Virus record (IMG/VR): IMGVR_UViG_3300025704_000053
Span: 1 to 38,497 of that record
DNA: 38,497 nt
Source of the DNA: a virus
Direction: 5' to 3' (one strand)
Positions 14,992 through 22,279 of the stretch are shown here, one piece after another (the first letter of the stretch is position 1; each line of letters starts with the position of its first letter). The notes beneath the pieces are model-generated. The model did not search any database, was not told the origin of the DNA, and was given only the letters and a program-made list of their open reading frames with translations. The translations under genes and the position numbers were made by a program.

Positions 14992-15765
14992 ATGCACGGA
15001 TTCTTTACTTTCTATATTCCATGGAGCAACCTTTCAGGTGCTTACGTCCCAGAAATATACGAACAATATACACAAGACTATATTGATTTGTCTGTTAAAA
15101 AGCATAAAGAGTTAGCAGATTACTTTGATAGCGATTACAAATTTGTAAACGATACTAAGTATTGCAAACAACTATTTTCTAAATACTCTATGCCTATGTT
15201 GGGACATAACGATATATTTAATATTAAGTTTATGTTGTTCGAAGAGTATTTTGAAACATATGATCAACTAACATACATTGACTTTGATGTAATTCATAAA
15301 GGTATGCCTAATCAAAAATTAAAAGAAAATTTTTTAAATGTAGAATGTGCAATACATTATACTAAGCCTTTACCAGGTAAAGGAATACATAATAAAACAG
15401 AAAAATTATGTGAAATATTTAATGTTGCACCTAATAGAATGATATGGCAAAACAATAATGGTGTGATAACTTTAACAAAAGATGTATGGAAGGAAATGGA
15501 TTACTTAAACACAATCAAAGAAGTATATAGTAAAGCAGGTAACTTTGCATTAGAAATATGTGACGAAACAATGTTTAATTTTATCACAATATATAAAGGT
15601 ATAGATGTTGCTAGATATCAACCAGAGTTTAATACGTTAGTGAGAAACAGAGAAGAATTTGAACGTTGTGATGATAGTGATTTTAGAATGTTTCATTTTA
15701 CAAAGCACACAGGTAAAGAAGTATTAAACGAAGAACTAAGAAATCCAAATAGTATTCTTTACTAA
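14992..15765 (+). CDS. GT-A-fold glycosyltransferase-like protein
   Basis: A 257-residue protein. LTYIDFDVIHKG at about 93-104 is a DxD-type metal/nucleotide-sugar motif after a hydrophobic strand, as in GT-A enzymes of the GT8-like group. Supporting features are an early aromatic strand (FFTFYIPW), NNNGVITLTKDVWKEM (the usual 'N.G.......W' region) and DETMFNFI (acidic base region). It probably transfers a sugar; donor and acceptor unknown. Its end overlaps the end of the convergent GH6 gene by 30 bases. Confidence 0.55.
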   Translation: MHGFFTFYIPWSNLSGAYVPEIYEQYTQDYIDLSVKKHKELADYFDSDYKFVNDTKYCKQLFSKYSMPMLGHNDIFNIKFMLFEEYFETYDQLTYIDFDVIHKGMPNQKLKENFLNVECAIHYTKPLPGKGIHNKTEKLCEIFNVAPNRMIWQNNNGVITLTKDVWKEMDYLNTIKEVYSKAGNFALEICDETMFNFITIYKGIDVARYQPEFNTLVRNREEFERCDDSDFRMFHFTKHTGKEVLNEELRNPNSILY

Positions 15766-16593
15766 TTCTTCAGCCATCTCACCCCAAAACCGTCCTGCTC
15801 GAGGTCCACCATTTGATTTGCCATCACTCTCGCCTGGCACTTTTGCCCATACAAAAGCATCACATTTTTCGTGTCCTGTATCACAAGTAGGAGGTGTTCC
15901 TAATGCTCTTCCTGGAGGATTACACCAATCATTACCATGAGGACCGTTACCATTGCGACTTGTATCTATAACAAAATAGTCATTACTTCTATACTCGCAT
16001 ACCTTTAAACTCCAATTTAAAGACTCCTTAGACGTTCTGTAGTTGCTTACATTGACTGCAAAGCCTCTTACATGCTCATTTGTAACAGAACTTATTAAAT
16101 TACTTGCTTCTAAAGGAGATAACCAATTGCTGTGACCAATATCAATATAAACATGGGCCTTAGACAAACGTGTAAGTATTTCTAATCCTTCTTTCATTAG
16201 TTCAATTCTAAATGCTTTATCTTGGTCTCCCATTTCTCCTAAATGAGGTAAAGCATCTGGTTCAAAAATTATCATTGGCGACAATTCTCCGATACCTTTT
16301 GCAAAACTTTCTATAAAGTTTAGATAACTTTCTTTTGTTTTTGCACCACCTTTGCTATACTGGCCAATGTCTCTATTAGGTAAATTGTAGATTACTAGTA
16401 TAGGTAAACAAGGCAAAGTTCTTCTAAAAAGTCTTTTAAGACTTTTGTCTAAATCTTTCATTTCTCTGCCGTTACGTTCACCATACCAGAATGCTGTAGG
16501 ATATTCGAATATCTTACTTACTAAAGGGTATTTTTGTTTATAGTCTCTGACTCTATCGAAGTCATTAACCCAGAATGGATAATTAAGACTCAT
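15736..16593 (-). CDS. Glycoside hydrolase family 6 (cellulase-type) enzyme
   Basis: A 285-residue protein (from ATG 16593; TTG 16599 is an alternative) with nearly the full set of GH6 signatures: VIYNLPNRDIGQYS (69-80, D75), IIFEPDAL (D113, catalytic acid position), YIDIGHSNWL, GFAVNVSNY, VIDTSRNGNGP, WCNPPGRALG and WAKVPGESDG. GH6 enzymes are inverting beta-1,4-glucanases/cellobiohydrolases. There is no signal peptide and no carbohydrate-binding module, so it acts in the cytoplasm, leaves at lysis, or is part of the virion. It overlaps peptide deformylase by 11 bases. A GH6 in a T4-like phage is unusual; cellulose-like exopolysaccharide may be the target. Confidence 0.93.
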   Translation of the reverse strand: MSLNYPFWVNDFDRVRDYKQKYPLVSKIFEYPTAFWYGERNGREMKDLDKSLKRLFRRTLPCLPILVIYNLPNRDIGQYSKGGAKTKESYLNFIESFAKGIGELSPMIIFEPDALPHLGEMGDQDKAFRIELMKEGLEILTRLSKAHVYIDIGHSNWLSPLEASNLISSVTNEHVRGFAVNVSNYRTSKESLNWSLKVCEYRSNDYFVIDTSRNGNGPHGNDWCNPPGRALGTPPTCDTGHEKCDAFVWAKVPGESDGKSNGGPRAGRFWGEMAEELVKNTIWIS

Positions 16594-17122
16594 TTTCAAT
16601 TTTACGCAAGGCTAAATCTGTTTGTAAAATTTTAATTTGCTTATCACGTTTTTTCATCGCACGTTGCAGTTTCATGTCACTAGCATAATCTAAAAATAAT
16701 TTGCCTTGCAAATGATCAAATTCGTGCTGGAAGCATCTTGAATCTATGCCATCTAACCAATCCTCAACTACTTCTTGATCTACTGTTTGAAATCTTACTT
16801 TTACTTTTTCTGGTCTAGTTACTATGAAATATAATAACGGAAATGTTAAACATCCTTCTTCTATACTAACTGTTTCTTTACTAAACTCTAATATTTCAGG
16901 ATTGTAAACACCTATGTTTTCGCCTGTTGACAACGTCATTGTAAACATTCTATGGTTGGTGCCTAATTGAGGACTAGCAAGGCCTATGCCGAACCTATCT
17001 TTCATAAGTTGAAACATTTCTGCTTCACGTTCTTCCCAATTAATATCTTTATCATCAAACGGATTAATGTTTGCAACTGTGTGTAATGCTGTATCTTTTG
17101 GTTCTACTAAATTTATTTCCAT
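16583..17122 (-). CDS. def: Peptide deformylase
   Basis: A 179-residue metalloenzyme that removes the formyl group from the first Met of new proteins. All three motifs are present: GIGLASPQLG (45-54), EEGCLTFP (Cys at about 91) and FQHEFDHLQG (HEFDH at about 133-137), giving the Cys/His/His metal site and catalytic Glu. Phage deformylases are common in marine T4-like viruses. A Lys-rich C-terminal helix (KLQRAMKKRDKQIKIL) extends beyond the short phage forms. It is transcribed from a late box (17128-17135) 5 nt before the ATG and overlaps GH6 downstream. Confidence 0.95.
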   Translation of the reverse strand: MEINLVEPKDTALHTVANINPFDDKDINWEEREAEMFQLMKDRFGIGLASPQLGTNHRMFTMTLSTGENIGVYNPEILEFSKETVSIEEGCLTFPLLYFIVTRPEKVKVRFQTVDQEVVEDWLDGIDSRCFQHEFDHLQGKLFLDYASDMKLQRAMKKRDKQIKILQTDLALRKIENES

Positions 17123-17127
17123 ACTTA

Positions 17128-17135
17128 TATTTATT
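17128..17135 (-). promoter_or_regulatory. late promoter box, leaderless type (before 17122)
   Basis: Minus-strand AATAAATA ends 5 nt (TAAGT) before the ATG at 17122, overlapping the last bases of the upstream SprT-like gene (stop at 17134). No ribosome site is seen. Confidence 0.6.
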
Positions 17136-17565
17136 AATCTAATTTAAGTTCGTCCTTAAAAAATGTTTTGTATAACCATTTTTCGCTACCATAGGCTTCC
17201 ATTTCCCATGGGAGTTTTCTGTATGACACTTCTGAAAAATCTTGTTTATACCAACGGTTCATATTAACACCATGCAATTCACCTTTTAAGAATTGTTTTG
17301 CATGGACTAGTTCATGGCATAATGTTTGTATCATTTCAGAGTATGAATAACGCTCACCATGTGACGTTCTTGCTATCTCTATTTCTGCACCATGCTTATC
17401 TCCAGAACAAAGACCAGCACATTGATCATCACATACTGTAGATACAAATACATCTACAAATTTATTTCTTTTTGTTTTAGGTAAGTAGTCATTAAGTATT
17501 TGTTCTGAAATTTCAGCAATAAGTTTTTTGTTTTTTAATTGTCCAGTTATATCTACCCAAATCAT
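17134..17565 (-). CDS. SprT-like zinc metalloprotease
   Basis: A 143-residue protein with LCHELVHAKQFLKGEL (HELVH at about 84-88) and a downstream LPWEMEAYGSE that can supply the third ligand, the pattern of small SprT/WLM-type gluzincins. Three further Cys (VCDDQCAGLC, about 45-53) form an extra potential metal site. Such phage proteases are frequent in T4-like cyanophages; the substrate is unknown. Its start (ATG 17565) overlaps the preceding gene by 4 bases and has GGAAAC upstream. Confidence 0.7.
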   Translation of the reverse strand: MIWVDITGQLKNKKLIAEISEQILNDYLPKTKRNKFVDVFVSTVCDDQCAGLCSGDKHGAEIEIARTSHGERYSYSEMIQTLCHELVHAKQFLKGELHGVNMNRWYKQDFSEVSYRKLPWEMEAYGSEKWLYKTFFKDELKLD

Positions 17566-17894
17566 TTTTTAAGTTTCCTTTCTATAAAATTATTTAGTCT
17601 TTTTTTATACTTGCCTAAACGTTCTGTAAACGTTATTTCTTCTCTTCCACCGTATTGTTTTTTAAGAGTTAAATAATATTCCTCATTGGATGGAACTATT
17701 TTTACTTCGTTTGGTTTTAATTTATGTCCATTATATTCGCCACCGTTATCACCTGCTGTAATTTTATATCCACCGTGTTTGTAGGTAAGTATTAAACAAC
17801 CATTTTGGGCAAGTATGCTTGAAATAACTTCATACTCTTCTATAGTATTAAAGTCTTCAGCAATTTTATTAATCTTATCTGTGTATTGTCCCAT
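17562..17894 (-). CDS. Small phage protein of unknown function
   Basis: A 110-residue protein from ATG 17894 (MGQYTDKINKIAEDF ...). A GTG at 17912 would extend it by six residues but overlaps the 3' end of tRNA-Glu, so the ATG is chosen; it also sits 5 nt after a late box. Helical start, Gly-rich centre (HGGYKITAGDNGGEYNGHKLKPNEVKIV) and basic helical end (LGKYKKRLNNFIERKLKK). No family recognised. Confidence 0.5.
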   Translation of the reverse strand: MGQYTDKINKIAEDFNTIEEYEVISSILAQNGCLILTYKHGGYKITAGDNGGEYNGHKLKPNEVKIVPSNEEYYLTLKKQYGGREEITFTERLGKYKKRLNNFIERKLKK

Positions 17895-17899
17895 AATAT

Positions 17900-17907
17900 T
17901 ATTTAGT
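17900..17907 (-). promoter_or_regulatory. late promoter box touching tRNA-Glu CCA end
   Basis: Minus-strand ACTAAATA begins on the final A of the tRNA-Glu CCA and ends 5 nt (ATATT) before the ATG at 17894. It separates the tRNA from the mRNA by promoter placement rather than spacer DNA. Confidence 0.55.
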
Positions 17908-17981
17908 GGCACTCCGTAGGAGAGTCGAACTCCTGTTGCCGAGATGAAAACCCGGTGTCCTAACCACTAGACGAACGGAGC
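17907..17981 (-). tRNA. tRNA-Glu (anticodon UUC)
   Basis: Minus strand: acceptor GCTCCGT/ACGGAGT (G1-U72), anticodon stem CCGGG/CTCGG with loop TTTTCAT giving UUC, T arm with GTTCGAC, discriminator G and encoded CCA (17907-17909). A complete cloverleaf. The next gene's late promoter starts at the CCA. An 80-nt structured element lies just 5' of it. Confidence 0.95.
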
Positions 17982-17990
17982 ATAATAAAC

Positions 17991-18070
17991 TGAAAGTATG
18001 CAGTCCACTTAGGGAATTTACAGGACTTTGTCCAACCCAATTTACGAAAGACCATACGTGCATACTTTCA
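17991..18070 (-). ncRNA. 80-nt structured RNA element between dexA and tRNA-Glu
   Basis: TGAAAGTATGCA (17991-18002) and TGCATACTTTCA (18059-18070) are perfect 12-bp complements closing a 56-nt interior. Inside are GGAC-TTT-GTCC (18023-18033), GGG/CCC flanking it (18012-18014, 18036-18038) and a direct repeat AATTTA on both sides. The element fills the gap exactly from the dexA stop to near the tRNA 5' end, so it is transcribed with both on the minus strand. It may be a stable small RNA (compare the T4 tRNA-cluster species 1 and 2 RNAs), a processing signal or a terminator-like barrier. No poly-U follows it. Confidence 0.55.
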
Positions 18071-18610
18071 TTATCTAGGTAGCACTTTGAAGTCCCTATA
18101 GAACTTCTGAACGCATACTGCTTGCCACCTAGAATCTTCTAAAGCATTATGCAAGTTTTCCTGGATATCTTTACGAGGATCTCTTGGCATAAGTTTGAAT
18201 AGTGTTCTGCAATCACTAATCTGCCAGTAGAACCAATTTTTATGATGTCCAAAAGTATCAAAGAAGTTTTCTAATATAACCATATCAAACTGTGGCCCTT
18301 GACACCAAACAGACTCACACCCTGTGAGCCATGCATTTAATTCTTTCATAAACTGAAATACATCAGTTCTTCCAGATTCACCAAATGCATCTTCCTGTAT
18401 TTCAGGATCTTGCTTTGCCCACCAAGCCAATGTATCTTCATTAACTTCGCGGTCTTTTTCTGTTTGTGCATCAACATCGAGACGCCAATGCTTTCCGTCA
18501 AATGGTTCATTGCTATTAAAAGGATCAAACTTAATTGCTCCTACAGACAATATGACTGCATCAGGCTTTGTGCCTAATGTTTCTATGTCTATCATAGCAT
18601 GTGTGGCCAT
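18071..18610 (-). CDS. dexA: DexA-like 3'-5' exonuclease (DEDDh)
   Basis: A 179-residue exonuclease of the DnaQ-like superfamily: MIDIETLG (D8, E10, ExoI), VWCQGPQFDMVIL (D109, ExoII) and HNALEDSRWQA (H154, D159, ExoIII DEDDh). Order and size match T4 DexA, which degrades host DNA or trims ends. It has a consensus sigma70 promoter (18634-18661) and a short leader with TTGGAG, so it is an early gene. It is directly followed by the 80-nt structured element and tRNA-Glu, which may share its transcript. Confidence 0.88.
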   Translation of the reverse strand: MATHAMIDIETLGTKPDAVILSVGAIKFDPFNSNEPFDGKHWRLDVDAQTEKDREVNEDTLAWWAKQDPEIQEDAFGESGRTDVFQFMKELNAWLTGCESVWCQGPQFDMVILENFFDTFGHHKNWFYWQISDCRTLFKLMPRDPRKDIQENLHNALEDSRWQAVCVQKFYRDFKVLPR

Positions 18611-18633
18611 ATGAATACTCCAATTAAGTATAC

Positions 18634-18661
18634 ATTATAGCAGAAAATAGCGTCTTGTCAA
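18634..18661 (-). promoter_or_regulatory. consensus sigma70 promoter of dexA
   Basis: Minus strand: TTGACA (18656-18661), 16-nt spacer, TATAAT (18634-18639); both hexamers consensus. The +1 near 18627 gives a 17-nt leader with GGAG before the ATG at 18610. Confidence 0.85.
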
Positions 18662-18691
18662 CCGCTTTTTTAGGATTTTAAGTTATTGATT

Positions 18692-19537
18692 TTAAAGGGT
18701 AATTATAGTATCATCGGGTAGTTCGTCATCTAATGCTTCTAACTGTCCAGCACCTTTTACACCTTCTGCCCAAACCATTTTTTCAAATGGGTCTTGCTCA
18801 CCTGCTTTTACTTTTTCCCACCAAGTTAAATCACCGTTATTTGTGGCTTCTAAGAACCAAGCAATCTTATGAGCAGTATTTACTCTTGCTTGTTGCATAT
18901 TAGGATGACCAAAGTCTGCAGGATCTTCTGGGTTACCTTCCATATACTTTCTATTGCGGAAAGTTTCGTCATCATTATTACCTGTAATATCTGCTCTGTC
19001 ATGAATAAATTTTACATCTATTCTTTCAAAAATACCTAACATATATGCAATATGACTTAGCCATGCATCGTTCTGTGCATTTTGACTTAGGTGTCCCATA
19101 AGTATAAACCAATCCTTAGGAACAATAGGTAATATAGCATAGGGGTGACCGTCGTGGTTGTCATTAGGTGCAAGTAATTTAAATTGTCCTGTATAGGAGT
19201 TTATTACTTCATCCCAATTTTTTGTTTCCATTAAACAATCATCATTCCAAAAGAACAACCAGTCTCCTGATGCATTTCCGGCCAATGTATTTACATATTG
19301 ATGTAAATTAGTATATCCTAACGGCTTAAAGATGTTTGCTTTTGTTTCAACACCTTTTTCTTGCAATATAGGCCCTAGTTCGTCTTTTACATAGGATATG
19401 ACATCAGTGTCATCTTCATCCATGCCTAACATGATTTCTATTTCTTTTGGTTCTTTAACATTATCTAAAAGAGACATTAGACTTGCTTTTAATACTTCTG
19501 TTCTTCCTCTTGTTGGAAGTAATATTGATATTTTCAT
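18692..19537 (-). CDS. Glycosyltransferase family 2-like protein
   Basis: A 281-residue protein opening KISILLPTRGRTEVLKASLMSLL, the GT2 nucleotide-binding strand. WLFFWNDDCLMETKNWDEV supplies the DxD-type motif (NDD at about 97-99). The middle (PYAILPIVPKDWFILMG) and ERIDVKFIHDR complete a GT-A fold. The C-terminal 70 residues are acidic and atypical. Its ATG overlaps the stop of the upstream GT gene by one base; AGGCAGGATA provides the ribosome site. Likely sugar transfer in the cytoplasm of the infected cell. The 81 bases to dexA contain the dexA promoter. Confidence 0.7.
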   Translation of the reverse strand: MKISILLPTRGRTEVLKASLMSLLDNVKEPKEIEIMLGMDEDDTDVISYVKDELGPILQEKGVETKANIFKPLGYTNLHQYVNTLAGNASGDWLFFWNDDCLMETKNWDEVINSYTGQFKLLAPNDNHDGHPYAILPIVPKDWFILMGHLSQNAQNDAWLSHIAYMLGIFERIDVKFIHDRADITGNNDDETFRNRKYMEGNPEDPADFGHPNMQQARVNTAHKIAWFLEATNNGDLTWWEKVKAGEQDPFEKMVWAEGVKGAGQLEALDDELPDDTIITL

Positions 19538-20487
19538 TATCCTGCCTCTTGACCTCTTCTATGATTATTCTCGCCAGTAAACAGTTTCCTAATGTTTCCT
19601 CTGAATGTATAATGTCCAACATGATTAAGTGCTGTTCTAGGATCTAACCAAACATCACCTCCCATTTCTTGCCAACGTCTACAGAATGTATAATCCTCTG
19701 ACAAGTAACGTCTGCTTTCTGGATCAATAATACAATCAAACAATGCATACATAAATGGTTCAAATTTTTGATCTACATTAATGTCATTAACATATTTTGT
19801 ATCTGGGTGTTTATCAAACATTTGCTGTATGACATCTTTCCTTATACACATAAATCCTGTCCCGGCATCTTTTAGTTTAACTAAGTTGTCAACGACCTGG
19901 ACTTGTGGAGTTGGTTTGCCGTCTTTATCTTTTAAGAAATCAAAGTTTACAACATAGTTTGAACTATGTCCTTCGATTGTTTCTGCATCTTCATTCATAT
20001 CCGGATTTCTTGCGGCTCCTAAGATGCTTGTCCAATTAATTGCTTTTTTAGGATATGCACCAACAACAATTGGCTTATCGTATGCAACCATTCTAAGTAT
20101 ATCTTCAGGATTAAACTCAATGTCAGCATCAATAAAAAATAAATGTGTTGCCGCTGTATTTTCCATAAAGAAACTTGTTAATGTGTTTCTGCCTCTAGTA
20201 ATTAAACTTTCATTTGCTAGTGTGCTAACTGTGTATTGAATATTATATTTGTTACACAAAATAACAAATCTCATCATGCTTCTAAAGTATGGTTCTCCCA
20301 TTGCTCCTCCATAACATGGTGTTGCTATAAAGATATGCTTGTTTCTTAATGTAGAAAGAGGTATCTCAACCTTTGAATCTAATAATTGATACAGGCTATC
20401 TTCTTCTGCCGGAGTTACTGCTTGACTTTTCTGTGATGCTGGAGCAGTTGTGTTCTTTGTTGCTGTGGGTTTTTTCTTTTTAGCCAT
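19537..20487 (-). CDS. GT-A glycosyltransferase-like protein with Lys-rich N-terminus
   Basis: A 316-residue protein. Residues 1-28 are a disordered basic tail (MAKKKKPTATKNTTAPASQK...). The catalytic part starts at about 50 (HIFIATPCYGGAMGEPYF), with THLFFIDADIEFNPEDI as the DxD block, DAGTGFMCIRKDV and SEDYTFCRRWQEMGGDVWLDP as acceptor-side motifs, and HVGHYTF giving the metal-coordinating His. This set resembles a GT-A family I recall from T4-like cyanophages. It lies 6 bases after the preceding oxygenase fusion. The basic tail might keep the enzyme on nucleic acid or on a virion partner. Confidence 0.7.
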   Translation of the reverse strand: MAKKKKPTATKNTTAPASQKSQAVTPAEEDSLYQLLDSKVEIPLSTLRNKHIFIATPCYGGAMGEPYFRSMMRFVILCNKYNIQYTVSTLANESLITRGRNTLTSFFMENTAATHLFFIDADIEFNPEDILRMVAYDKPIVVGAYPKKAINWTSILGAARNPDMNEDAETIEGHSSNYVVNFDFLKDKDGKPTPQVQVVDNLVKLKDAGTGFMCIRKDVIQQMFDKHPDTKYVNDINVDQKFEPFMYALFDCIIDPESRRYLSEDYTFCRRWQEMGGDVWLDPRTALNHVGHYTFRGNIRKLFTGENNHRRGQEAG

Positions 20488-20493
20488 TGTTGG

Positions 20494-21630
20494 TTACCTT
20501 GTGTGTCCTAATAATAAATCTGGATCTTCTTCATTGTTTATATATTCGAAAATCGCATTGATATAGTTTAATTCTGAGTCATTGTTTAAGTATATACTCT
20601 CATCAGCAAAAAGTAAATGGGTATCATTACTTAATGCTAAATTAAATAGATAATCTCGCCTTTCTTTGTCTTCAGTTAATCCTAAAATACTTGGCAAAAC
20701 TATGCCAGTTATGTTAGGGTCTTTTATAAAGTCTTCAAGCATTGGTTCCCAATGACAAAAACTTAATTCTAAAGGATAGTCTACTGGCACAATGCCTACG
20801 TCTTTACAAAACTTGTCCATTTGTATGCTTGTGATAAAGAATGGTGTTGTTTTACAAAAACGACTGTTCATGTCAATGTAGTTAATCCATGTTCTACTTG
20901 TGTCTACATTACTTATAGACTGTCTGTAGTTCCTAAATAGTCTAAAGTAAGCACCTGGTCTACGTCTACCATAGTTGCCGCCTTTAACTAAAATTCTTGT
21001 GTCGAAACTCCAACGTGTAATATCTGTATCGTTGTTTACGTTTCCGTGTATGTGACCTTGTTGGAATAACCAACTTTGTCCTGGAGATGTTGTGCAAGGA
21101 ATTGAATGTTCTAAACACAATGCTTGTATCTCTTGATAACTTAATTGTTCATCATAGGTCTTTTGTGTGATCATTCTACTTTCTTCCCATGGAAGTATTT
21201 GCATAGTGTTTGTGCCCCATGCTTCTGTGAGCGGTGTCCAAATACTATACATGCCCGGGCCATGGCCAAACCAAATACCTTGATGAAAGTTTAATGTTCT
21301 ACCATGCTTTGCTTGGTCAGGTATTACCATACGCAAACCAACTACGTCTTGTATCATAAAATCCTCACCGTCTATCTGTGGGGATATAACATCTTCAAAA
21401 AAGTCATCTAACTTTCTTGCAAACTCTTCTGTTTTACATATACGTTGTATGTTCCAGGCAAAGTCGTTTAAATCTCTTGGATCCATTACTTTGTGAGTAG
21501 TTTCTAATGTTTCAATTTGGGGATATTTTTCTTGAACTGCGTCTAAGAAATACTGACGCCAGTTATGTTTTTCTAAATTGTAATTTACAATTTGATTGTC
21601 CCAACGTGGGTCTAATTTATTTACTTCCAT
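20494..21630 (-). CDS. PhyH-type oxygenase domain fused to sporadic-carbohydrate-cluster domain
   Basis: A 378-residue two-domain protein. Residues 90-215 look like a PhyH-type double-stranded beta-helix: NFHQGIWFGHGPGMYSIWTPL, then NTMQILPWEE and HIHGN (H195) ... ITRWSFDTRI (R207). The proximal motif is HQG (116-118) where hydroxylases have HxD. Residues 262-365 (DKFCKDVGIVPVDYPLELS, GIVLPSILGLTEDKERRDYL, LLFADESIYLNND) follow the LIC12192/TIGR04323-type 'sporadic carbohydrate cluster' pattern as I remember it. In bacteria these two are usually separate neighbouring genes in surface-sugar clusters. Overlaps the next upstream oxygenase by 14 bases. Domain call moderate, reaction unknown. Confidence 0.55.
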   Translation of the reverse strand: MEVNKLDPRWDNQIVNYNLEKHNWRQYFLDAVQEKYPQIETLETTHKVMDPRDLNDFAWNIQRICKTEEFARKLDDFFEDVISPQIDGEDFMIQDVVGLRMVIPDQAKHGRTLNFHQGIWFGHGPGMYSIWTPLTEAWGTNTMQILPWEESRMITQKTYDEQLSYQEIQALCLEHSIPCTTSPGQSWLFQQGHIHGNVNNDTDITRWSFDTRILVKGGNYGRRRPGAYFRLFRNYRQSISNVDTSRTWINYIDMNSRFCKTTPFFITSIQMDKFCKDVGIVPVDYPLELSFCHWEPMLEDFIKDPNITGIVLPSILGLTEDKERRDYLFNLALSNDTHLLFADESIYLNNDSELNYINAIFEYINNEEDPDLLLGHTR

Positions 21631-22177
21631 TTCTATAATCCTTTAAGTGCCAATGATTCTTACCTCTGTGAACCTTACCCCATACCGTTGGGGTATCTGT
21701 TTCTATAAAGCCTAAATATAATGTTATTCTAATAACATCATCTGTTGGAGCAATAACTTTATGGTGTTCTCTTGCTCCATCTAATATAACCATTCTATTA
21801 AACTTGTCCTCTACAAACTCTCCGTCTATTTCTATACCTGAGTTATTGTTTGCATGTGGGTTTAAACAAATAATTACATTTAAAAATTTTGTGTCATCTT
21901 TAAGATTAAAGTCTCTATGGCCTTTTAATTCATCTCCACGCCTATATACATTAATATAGTAGCGGTGCAATTTATTTAGGCTTATATCTAAATGTTGTTG
22001 TAGCCAAGTATCAATTTCAAAAATTTCTATAAGTTGCTTTCTACTTATAACAATTTGTGTGTGAACTGCTCCACCTGGAGTTTCCGCACCGGTATAAGAC
22101 AATGTTGCTTCATTTTCGTAATACTCAATCCATTTGTTTTGGACTTCGTTTGACATTACGTTATCAATTATTTTCAA
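21617..22177 (-). CDS. Fe(II)/2-oxoglutarate-dependent oxygenase
   Basis: A 186-residue protein with all ligands of the prolyl-4-hydroxylase-like fold: GHRDFN (H87-x-D89), NVIICLNPHANNNSGIEID as the jelly-roll centre, EHHKVIAPTDDVIRITLYL (H138 or H139, R150). Related proteins are widespread in T4-like marine phages. It starts just after tRNA-Ala (AAGGAAG ribosome site, ATG 22177) and overlaps the oxygenase fusion downstream, so the two may act in the same pathway. Substrate unknown; protein, nucleic-acid base or sugar modification are all possible. Confidence 0.8.
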   Translation of the reverse strand: MKIIDNVMSNEVQNKWIEYYENEATLSYTGAETPGGAVHTQIVISRKQLIEIFEIDTWLQQHLDISLNKLHRYYINVYRRGDELKGHRDFNLKDDTKFLNVIICLNPHANNNSGIEIDGEFVEDKFNRMVILDGAREHHKVIAPTDDVIRITLYLGFIETDTPTVWGKVHRGKNHWHLKDYRNGSK

Positions 22178-22193
22178 CTATCTTCCTTATAAA

Positions 22194-22269
22194 TGGTGGA
22201 GCCAGGGAGGATCGAACTCCCGACCTCCGCATTGCAAATGCGGCGCTCTCCCGGCTGAGCTATGGCCCC
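22194..22269 (-). tRNA. tRNA-Ala (anticodon UGC)
   Basis: Minus strand: acceptor GGGGCCA/TGGCTCC with the G3-U70 identity pair of alanine tRNAs, anticodon stem CCGCA/TGCGG with loop TTTGCAA (UGC), T arm GTTCGAT, discriminator A and encoded CCA (22194-22196). Complete. It lies between two protein genes with 10-16 bases on each side, so it is processed from a longer transcript. Confidence 0.97.
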
Positions 22270-22279
22270 GGTCTGAATA

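Noticed and set aside
17895-17912. GTG 17912 as start of the 17562 gene
   Set aside because: Lies within the encoded 3' end of tRNA-Glu; ATG 17894 has the 5-nt late-box spacing seen elsewhere.
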